The position numbers and the translations under genes were made by a program. Source: Streptomyces cirratus (GTDB lineage: Bacteria; Actinomycetota; Actinomycetes; Streptomycetales; Streptomycetaceae). Taken from it: a DNA stretch of 64,000 nt. The DNA lies in the NCBI RefSeq assembly GCF_014650775.1, contig NZ_BMVP01000001.1:620001-684000 (forward strand), in the 5' to 3' direction. The notes beneath the pieces are model-generated. The model saw only the letters and a list, made by a program, of their open reading frames with translations, was not told the DNA's origin and searched no databases. Every line of letters starts with the position of its first letter. The first letter of the stretch is position 1. Shown piece after piece: positions 58,257 to 64,000 of the stretch.

Positions 58257-59587
58257 GACAGGGTCAGCGTCAGGACCGCCGTGTACGCCCCGGGCGGGGT
58301 GTACGGCGGTACCCGCAGCCGCACGCCCGCGTCGACGGTGAACGTGCCGCCCACCACCGCCGCGTCGGGGGTCGAGGCCAGGACGGCGCCCTCGGCGCCC
58401 ACCGCTCCGGGGCTGCCGGCCGCGCACCGGCTCGGGCTGCCCGCAGCCGCCATGCAGGACGGCGTCCACGACAGGGAGGCCCCGGGGATGCGTACGCCGC
58501 CCGGCCCCGTGAAATCGGTGACCTTGCCGACCAGCGACCACCCCGCGGGCCCGCCCCGGGCGTCCGTGACGGTGACGGCGGCGATCCGGCCGGGCGCCGT
58601 GCCCCCGTCGCCGTACGGGACGCCGCCCAGGGTCACGGAATCCCCGGCCTGGGTCATCGCCAGCGCGCCCGGCTCCACCACCGCCGTCACCTTCTGGGCC
58701 CCGGCCGGCCCGGCGACGGCGCCGATGACCGTGTACGCCGCGACGCCCGAGCCCCGCTGCGCCGACCACCCGGTGCCCTCGTAGGCCACCACGCCCGTCG
58801 TCGCCCTGTCCCTGACGGGCAGCTCCGCCCGGACCGTCCCCGTCGCGTCGGCCGTGGCGGCCACCCGGTCGGCGGTCTCGGCGGCTCCCGCGCGGCCCGC
58901 CACGGTGACGGCCGCGCCCGGGACGAAGCCGACGCCCGTGACCGCGACCGCCGCGCCGGGATTGCCGTAGGCCGAGCGCAGCGCGAGGGTGCGCAGGTTC
59001 GCCGTCGGAAGCGGGGTGGCGGTCAGGCGCTCCGATACGGGCGCGGGCGCGGCCGGGGCGCAGACGGTGTCCAGGTCGCCCAGGTGCCGGGTGTGCAGGG
59101 TGTACCCGCCGGGGGCGAGCGTGATCACGCCGGGCGCGGTGACGGTGAAGGTGCCGGTCATGGTCACCCCGGGCAGCTTCTCCCCCGCCGCTACGGGGTC
59201 GTTGCGCTGGGCGCCGACGACGGTGACCTCACCCTGCTGCGCGCCCCCGAGCACGACCCGCCCGGTCGGGGTGAGCACGTCGGCGGGGAGCACGCCGGGG
59301 ACGGGGTTCGCGGCCGGGGTCGAGGCCAGCTGGTAGGTCACCGTGACGGTGTCGCCGGCCTTCGGCGCCGGGTCGTCGACGGTGATCCGGGCCGTGGTCG
59401 GCCCCTCGGCAGGCGGCAGCCCGGCTTCCTGCGGCGGCAGGCAGTGCGTGGGGAACTCCACCCGTCCCGGGGGCGTTCCCTCTTCGGCGGCGGCCGGCGC
59501 GCCCAGCGCTCCCCCGGTGACGGCCGCGAGGACGGCCAGGCCGACGAGCGCCGCCGCGCCTCTTGTGCTGCGCGCCCCTGTCCGCAC
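58253..59587 (-). CDS. WxL-domain-like secreted surface protein
   Basis: This encodes 444 aa from a GTG start. The signal peptide is about 1-33. Beta-rich repeats follow (ARITVDDPAPKAGDTVTVTY and AYGNPGAAVAVTGVGFVPG). The C-terminal part contains GWSLVGKVTDFTGPGG, a W-x-L motif, and ends with VPPYTPPGAYTAVLTLTLS, the terminal strand pattern of WxL domains. These domains bind peptidoglycan in Firmicutes. The stop overlaps the start of the WxLIP-like gene, as in WxL operons. Confidence 0.78.
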   Translation of the reverse strand: MRTGARSTRGAAALVGLAVLAAVTGGALGAPAAAEEGTPPGRVEFPTHCLPPQEAGLPPAEGPTTARITVDDPAPKAGDTVTVTYQLASTPAANPVPGVLPADVLTPTGRVVLGGAQQGEVTVVGAQRNDPVAAGEKLPGVTMTGTFTVTAPGVITLAPGGYTLHTRHLGDLDTVCAPAAPAPVSERLTATPLPTANLRTLALRSAYGNPGAAVAVTGVGFVPGAAVTVAGRAGAAETADRVAATADATGTVRAELPVRDRATTGVVAYEGTGWSAQRGSGVAAYTVIGAVAGPAGAQKVTAVVEPGALAMTQAGDSVTLGGVPYGDGGTAPGRIAAVTVTDARGGPAGWSLVGKVTDFTGPGGVRIPGASLSWTPSCMAAAGSPSRCAAGSPGAVGAEGAVLASTPDAAVVGGTFTVDAGVRLRVPPYTPPGAYTAVLTLTLS

Positions 59588-59647
59588 TGCCCGCCCCCTG
59601 GGTTGCCTGCGACCTGGGGGCCATTCAGGGGCGGCGGGCGGGAGAAG

Positions 59648-60673
59648 TCAAGGCGCGGATGCCACCTCGCCTGATGGGCCATCAGGTGATGGCGGGGAGT
59701 CCGCGACCGCCCGGAAGGTCCTGCGGTACGCCGTCGGACTCACCCCCAGTGCAGCCCGTACGTGCTTGCGCAACGACTGCGCCGCCCCGAACCCGGCCTC
59801 GCGCGCCACCTGTTCCATCGGAAGCTCCGTCCGCTCCAGCAACCGCCGGGCCCGCTCCACCCGTTGCGCCACGATCCATTCGCCGGGGCTGACCCCGGCC
59901 TCCTCGCGGAACCGGCGCGTGAACGTCCGTACCGATACGGCTTCCTGCCGGGCCAGGTCGCTCAGCCGGATCGGCTCGTGCAGCCGGTCCAGCACCCAGG
60001 CCCGTGCGGCGGTGGTGCTGGCCAGCTGCGGCTCGGGCACCGGGCGCTCGATGAACTGGGCCTGCCCGCCGTCCCGGTGGGGCGGCACCACCGTCCGCCG
60101 GGCCACCTCGTTGGCGACGGCGGCGCCGTGGTCGCGGCGCACGATGTGCAGGCACAGGTCGATGCCGGCGGCGACCCCGGCGGAGGTGAGCACGTCCCCG
60201 TCGTCGGTGTAGAGCACGTCGGGGTCGACGAGCACCCGGGGGAACAGCTGCTGGAAGTGGGCGGCGGAGGCCCAGTGCGTCGTGGCGCGGCGACCGTCGA
60301 GGTACCCGGCGGCGGCCAGTACGTAGCCGCCCGTGCAGATGGAGACGAGCCGGGTGCCGGGCCGGACGTGGGACAGGGCGGCGGCGAGTGCGTCCGTCAG
60401 CCTGCCGTGTTCGTACACCGGCCCGAGCTCGTACGAAGCCGGCACCACGACCGTGTCGGCCGTGGCGAGCAGCTCCGGGCCGTGCCCGACGTGGATCGCG
60501 AAGTCGGCGTCGGTGGGCACCTGCCCGGCGGACAGGCCGCAGGTGAGGATCTCGTACAGCGGCCGCCCGGCGGGATCCTTGGCCCGGCCGAAGATCCGGT
60601 GCGGGATGCCGAGCTCGAAGGGCAGCAATCCGGCGAGGGCCAGGACGACGACCCGGTGCGTGCGGGACTCCAT
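59648..60673 (-). CDS. GlxA-type AraC-family regulator (DJ-1/PfpI fold plus HTH)
   Basis: This encodes 341 aa. The N-terminal amidase-like domain has VVVPASYELGP and VSICTGGYVLAAAGYLDGR with Cys, typical of GlxA regulators. The C-terminal AraC-type double helix-turn-helix reads LARQEAVSVRTFTRRFREEA and VAREAGFGAAQSLRKHVRA. It probably controls the divergent MFS gene, 71 bases away. ATG at 60673 is preferred over 60694. Confidence 0.9.
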   Translation of the reverse strand: MESRTHRVVVLALAGLLPFELGIPHRIFGRAKDPAGRPLYEILTCGLSAGQVPTDADFAIHVGHGPELLATADTVVVPASYELGPVYEHGRLTDALAAALSHVRPGTRLVSICTGGYVLAAAGYLDGRRATTHWASAAHFQQLFPRVLVDPDVLYTDDGDVLTSAGVAAGIDLCLHIVRRDHGAAVANEVARRTVVPPHRDGGQAQFIERPVPEPQLASTTAARAWVLDRLHEPIRLSDLARQEAVSVRTFTRRFREEAGVSPGEWIVAQRVERARRLLERTELPMEQVAREAGFGAAQSLRKHVRAALGVSPTAYRRTFRAVADSPPSPDGPSGEVASAP

Positions 60674-60744
60674 GGCCCGATCGTACCGAAGCATGTCGGT
60701 CAGGCCACTGTCGTCGGGGTCACCGCGGGCCGGAAGCTGTCCCC

Positions 60745-62040
60745 GTGACCCAGACAGCACCCGCGCCCGCCCCCGTCCTCACGCCCCGGCCGCCCGGACG
60801 CGTCCACCGCGCCTGGTTCGTCGCGGCCGTCGCCTTCGTGACGATCGTCGGCGCCGCCGCGTTCGCCTCCCTGCCCGGACTGCTCATCGAACCGCTGCAC
60901 GAGGAGTTCGACTGGTCGCGCGGCACCATCGGCTTCGCCGTCTCCGTCAACCTCGCCCTGTACGGGCTCACCGCGCCGTTCGCGGCCGCGCTGATGGACC
61001 GCTTCGGCATCCGCCGGGTCGTGGCGCTGGCCCTGCTCGTCATATCCGGCGGGGCGCTCGCCACCGTCTGGATGACCGCGGCCTGGCAACTGGTCCTGCT
61101 GTGGGGCGTGCTGGTCGGCCTGGGCAGCGGCTCGATGGCCATGGCGTTCGCCGCGACCGTGACCAACCGCTGGTTCACCGCCCGCCGGGGGCTCGTCACC
61201 GGGATCCTGACCGCGGCCGGGGCCTCCGGGCAGCTGCTCTTCCTGCCGCTGCTGTCCTGGCTGGTGGAACGGCACGGCTGGCGGCCGGGCGCGGTGACGG
61301 TGTCGCTGGCCGCGGTGGTCGTGGTGCCGTTCGTCTGGCTGCTGCTGCGCGACCACCCCGCCGACGTGGGGCTCGCACCGTACGGGGGCACCTACGCGGC
61401 CAAGCCCGAGCCGGTGCGGGGTTCGGCGGGGCGGGCGGTGTCGGTGCTGTTCAAGGCGGCCCGGACCGGTCCCTTCTGGCTCCTGGCGGGCACCTTCGCG
61501 ATCTGCGGCGCCTCCACGAACGGGCTGGTGCGGACCCACTTCGTGCCCGCGGCCCACGACCACGGCATGCCGGTGACGGCGGCGGCGGGGCTGCTGGCGG
61601 TGGTCGGCGTGTTCGACGTGGTCGGCACGATCGCCTCCGGCTGGTTCACCGACCGCTTCGCGGCGCGGCGCCTGCTGGCCGTGTACTACGCCCTGCGCGG
61701 GGTCTCGCTCCTGTTCCTGCCGATGCTGATGGCGCCGTACGTGCATCCGCCGATGGTGTTCTTCATCGTCTTCTACGGCCTGGACTGGGTCGCGACCGTC
61801 CCGCCGACCATCGCGCTGTGCCGGGAGCAGTACGGGGAGGACAGCGCCATCGTCTTCGGCTGGGTCCTGGCCTCGCACCAGGTCGGCGCGGCCCTGGTGG
61901 CCTTCCTGGCCGGGCTGGCCCGAGACGCCTTCGGCTCGTACGACCTCGTCTGGTACGCGGCGGGCGCCCTCTGCGCGGTGGCCGCCCTGATGTCCATGAC
62001 CATCCGCCGCCGCCCTTCCGCCACCCCGGCCCCGGCCTGA
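60745..62040 (+). CDS. MFS transporter (oxalate/formate-antiporter-like group)
   Basis: This encodes 431 aa with 12 predicted helices. Features are AAFASLPGLLIEPLHEEFDW, GFAVSVNLALYGLTAPFAAALMDRFG, and GRAVSVLFKAARTGPFWLL in the middle loop. It resembles MFS_1 proteins of the MCT/OFA group. The GTG start lies in a 71-base divergent gap with the AraC-type gene. The substrate is unknown. Confidence 0.88.
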   Translation: MTQTAPAPAPVLTPRPPGRVHRAWFVAAVAFVTIVGAAAFASLPGLLIEPLHEEFDWSRGTIGFAVSVNLALYGLTAPFAAALMDRFGIRRVVALALLVISGGALATVWMTAAWQLVLLWGVLVGLGSGSMAMAFAATVTNRWFTARRGLVTGILTAAGASGQLLFLPLLSWLVERHGWRPGAVTVSLAAVVVVPFVWLLLRDHPADVGLAPYGGTYAAKPEPVRGSAGRAVSVLFKAARTGPFWLLAGTFAICGASTNGLVRTHFVPAAHDHGMPVTAAAGLLAVVGVFDVVGTIASGWFTDRFAARRLLAVYYALRGVSLLFLPMLMAPYVHPPMVFFIVFYGLDWVATVPPTIALCREQYGEDSAIVFGWVLASHQVGAALVAFLAGLARDAFGSYDLVWYAAGALCAVAALMSMTIRRRPSATPAPA

Positions 62041-62121
62041 CGCAGCACCGCCCGCCCGGGCCCCACACCGCCGCAGGCGCCGGGGCCGGCCCGGCCCGTC
62101 CGCGCCGAACGGGCGGGGGCG

Positions 62122-62475
62122 TCAGCCGGCCGGGGTGGTGGACTTGAGGGTGCCGTCCGGGGTGGCCAGGAGGACCGGGGTGTCCGGGCCGCCGAGGTCG
62201 CGGACCGCCGCGCGGTCCGCGTCGGCCGGGGCGTCGGCCGCGCTCACCACGGCGGCGGCCTCCAGGGACTGGGCCCCGCTCGCCACCGCCATCGCGACCG
62301 CCGTCTGGAGGGCGCTGAGCTTGAGGGAGTCCAGCTCCACCGTCCCGGCCACGTACGTGCGGCCCGTCTCGTCGCGCACCGCCGCCCCCTCCGGCACCCC
62401 GTTACGGGCCCGGGCGCTGCGCGCCAGCGTGATGATCTTGCTGTCCTCGGGGTCGATCCCGGTGTTCTCGCTCAT
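62122..62475 (-). CDS. Cytidine deaminase-like protein without zinc ligands
   Basis: This encodes 117 aa. The fold signature [20 protein letters not shown] and [20 protein letters not shown] fits CDA-like proteins that accompany era in actinobacteria, but the catalytic HAE/CAE and PCxxC motifs are missing. So it may be non-catalytic. The ATG at 62475 is chosen by similarity. The usual neighbours era and corC flank it at a distance here. Confidence 0.82.
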   Translation of the reverse strand: MSENTGIDPEDSKIITLARSARARNGVPEGAAVRDETGRTYVAGTVELDSLKLSALQTAVAMAVASGAQSLEAAAVVSAADAPADADRAAVRDLGGPDTPVLLATPDGTLKSTTPAG

Positions 62476-62523
62476 GGTCGAAAGCATAAGGACCGCCCCC
62501 GCCCGAGCCACCCGCACCCACCC

Positions 62524-62877
62524 TCAGGGCCGGTCCAGCCGCAGCCGCTCCGCCCTCGGCAGCCCGGCGACGACCAGGTCGTAGGAATCCTCCACCAGCT
62601 CCCGCACCAGCTCGTCCGGCAGCCCGCCGACCGTCACCGTGTTCCAGTGCCGCTTGTTCATGTGCCAGCCCGGCACGATCGCCTCGTGCTCCGCCCGCAG
62701 CCGCACCGCAGCCTCCGGCTCGCACTTGAGGTTGACCTTCAACGGTTCCGCGTCCAGCGCCGTCAGCGCGAACACCTTCCCCAGCACCTTGAACACCGAC
62801 GTCTCGGGCGTGAACGGGAACTCTTCCACCGCCGCGTTGAAGCCCAGGCAGAACGCGCGCAGCTGCGCCGGCGTCAC
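62524..62877 (-). CDS. MmcQ/YjbR-family protein
   Basis: This encodes 117 aa from a GTG overlapping the upstream stop (GTGA). Conserved stretches are [38 protein letters not shown] and [14 protein letters not shown]. The YjbR fold is CyaY-like; DNA binding is suggested for some members but the role is unknown. It is probably translationally coupled to the CorC-like gene. Confidence 0.9.
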   Translation of the reverse strand: MTPAQLRAFCLGFNAAVEEFPFTPETSVFKVLGKVFALTALDAEPLKVNLKCEPEAAVRLRAEHEAIVPGWHMNKRHWNTVTVGGLPDELVRELVEDSYDLVVAGLPRAERLRLDRP

Positions 62878-64000
62878 GGCGAATCCCCCGCGTCCTCGTC
62901 GGACTCCTCCACCACCGGCTCCACCAGCACCGTGACGATCTTGTTCCGGCGCCCGGCCGGCGATTCGGCCGTCAGCCGCAGCGGCCGCCCGTCGGGCAGC
63001 TCCACCACCGCCGACGCACCCGCGATCGGGACCCTGCCCAGCGCCTTGGCGAGCAGCCCCCCGACCGTCTCCACGTCCTCGTCGTCGAACGCCTCGACCT
63101 TGAACAGTTCCCCGAGGTCGGTGATGTCCAGCCGCGCGGTGACCCGGTACCGGTCGTCGCCCAGCTCCTCCACCGGCGGCAGTTCGCGGTCGTACTCGTC
63201 CGTGATCTCGCCGACGATCTCCTCCAGGATGTCCTCGATCGTCACGATGCCCGCCGTGCCGCCGTACTCGTCGATGACGACGGCCACGTGGTTGCGTACG
63301 GACTGCATCTCGCGCAGCAGGTCGCCGGCGTTCTTGGTGTCGGGTACGAAGACGGCCGGACGTATCGCCGTCGAGACGAGGTCGTTCTCCGCCTCCCGGC
63401 TGATGTGCGTCTTGCGGACGAGGTCCTTCAAGTAGACGATCCCGACGATGTCGTCCTCGTTCTCCCCGGTCACCGGGATGCGCGAGAAGCCCGAGCGCAG
63501 CGCGAGCGTCGTCGCCTGGCGCACCGTCTTGTACCGCTCGATGCACACCAGGTCGGTGCGGGGCACCATCACCTCGCGCACGAGGGTGTCGCCGAGTTCG
63601 AAGACCTGGTGCACCATCCGGCGCTCGTCGTCCTCGATCAGCGATTCCGCCTCCGCCAGGTCCACCATCGCCCGCAGCTCCGCCTCGGAGGCGAACGGTC
63701 CCTTGCGGAAGCCCTTGCCCGGGGTGAGCGCGTTGCCGAGGAGGATCAGCAGCTGCGGGACCGGCCCCATGATCCGCGCGAGCGGCACGAGTACGTACGC
63801 GGCCGCGGTCGCCGTGTTCAGCGGGTGCTGGCGGCCGATGGTGCGCGGGGAGACCCCGACCGCCACGTACGAGACCAGCACCATCACGGCGATGGCCACG
63901 AGCAGCGCGGTCCAGGTCTCGCCGAACTCGTTCAGGCACACGTACGTGACGAGCACGCCCGCCGCCATCTCGCAGGTGACCCGGACCAGCAGCGCCACGT
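62874..64000 (-). CDS. CorC/HlyC-family membrane protein, cut by the right edge
   Basis: At least 374 aa are visible; the start may lie beyond the window. Membrane helices come first ([20 protein letters not shown]), then two CBS domains ([45 protein letters not shown]) and a CorC_HlyC domain with GRPLRLT near the end. It is a CNNM-like Mg2+/Co2+ transport or resistance protein. It belongs to the conserved ybeY-corC-era neighbourhood. Confidence 0.93.
   Translation of the reverse strand, partial: VALLVRVTCEMAAGVLVTYVCLNEFGETWTALLVAIAVMVLVSYVAVGVSPRTIGRQHPLNTATAAAYVLVPLARIMGPVPQLLILLGNALTPGKGFRKGPFASEAELRAMVDLAEAESLIEDDERRMVHQVFELGDTLVREVMVPRTDLVCIERYKTVRQATTLALRSGFSRIPVTGENEDDIVGIVYLKDLVRKTHISREAENDLVSTAIRPAVFVPDTKNAGDLLREMQSVRNHVAVVIDEYGGTAGIVTIEDILEEIVGEITDEYDRELPPVEELGDDRYRVTARLDITDLGELFKVEAFDDEDVETVGGLLAKALGRVPIAGASAVVELPDGRPLRLTAESPAGRRNKIVTVLVEPVVEESDEDAGDSP

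Overview
The window is very GC-rich, with strong G/C bias at third codon positions, many GTG starts and frequent 4-base stop/start overlaps. Its gene content (hrdA-type sigma factor, dnaG, dgt, assimilatory nirBD, glyS, zinc uptake genes with zur, uppS, recO, leuA, era) is that of a Streptomyces core chromosome. I see no insertion sequence, prophage, CRISPR array or biosynthetic gene cluster.

Left part (1-8.7 kb, + strand): a tightly packed stress/redox operon: the end of dnaK, then grpE, cbpA (DnaJ-like), cbpM, clpB, a zinc-binding thioredoxin, a small UBP-type zinc finger protein, a cyclic-nucleotide-binding/FAD oxidoreductase fusion and a divergent acetate kinase. A CAT-anticodon tRNA and two identical tRNA-Asn genes follow on the minus strand. 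Next come a YtxH-like protein, an FGGY sugar kinase and a heterodimeric ABC exporter (9.3-15 kb), which converges on hrdA.

Middle (16-33 kb): nitrogen assimilation mixed with housekeeping. Assimilatory nitrate reductase, a CbiX-type chelatase (which can feed siroheme), an electron-transfer flavoprotein, nirB and nirD belong together; they are interrupted by an SDR enzyme, a SanA/YdcF-like membrane protein, dgt, a ferredoxin-reductase-type flavoprotein, dnaG, a secreted protein with a class F sortase, and a TauE/SafE permease. GTAAC/GAAAC half-sites 22 bp apart precede both the nitrate reductase gene and the nir operon and are candidate GlnR sites.

33-48 kb: a VOC protein, an ArsR-type regulator, ppdK with two palindromes upstream, dusB, an MFS exporter, an aldo/keto reductase with a palindromic promoter and an adjacent TetR gene, a VC0807-type membrane protein, glyS, and the znuA-znuC-znuB-zur zinc regulon with a Zur-box-like site over the znuA promoter.

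48-64 kb: uppS, recO, a TerB-like zinc-ribbon protein, leuA with a recognisable Leu-codon leader peptide, a protealysin-like M4 peptidase with an emfourin-like inhibitor, a GNAT enzyme, a methyltransferase, and era. The era neighbourhood carries an unusual insertion: a WxL-type surface protein and its WxLIP/DUF916-like membrane partner lie directly upstream of era, and the WxLIP frame has no stop codon, so it runs in frame into Era. This is the most unusual structure in the window. An AraC-type regulator, an MFS transporter, a deaminase-like protein, a MmcQ/YjbR protein and a CorC-type membrane protein (cut by the right edge) complete the region.
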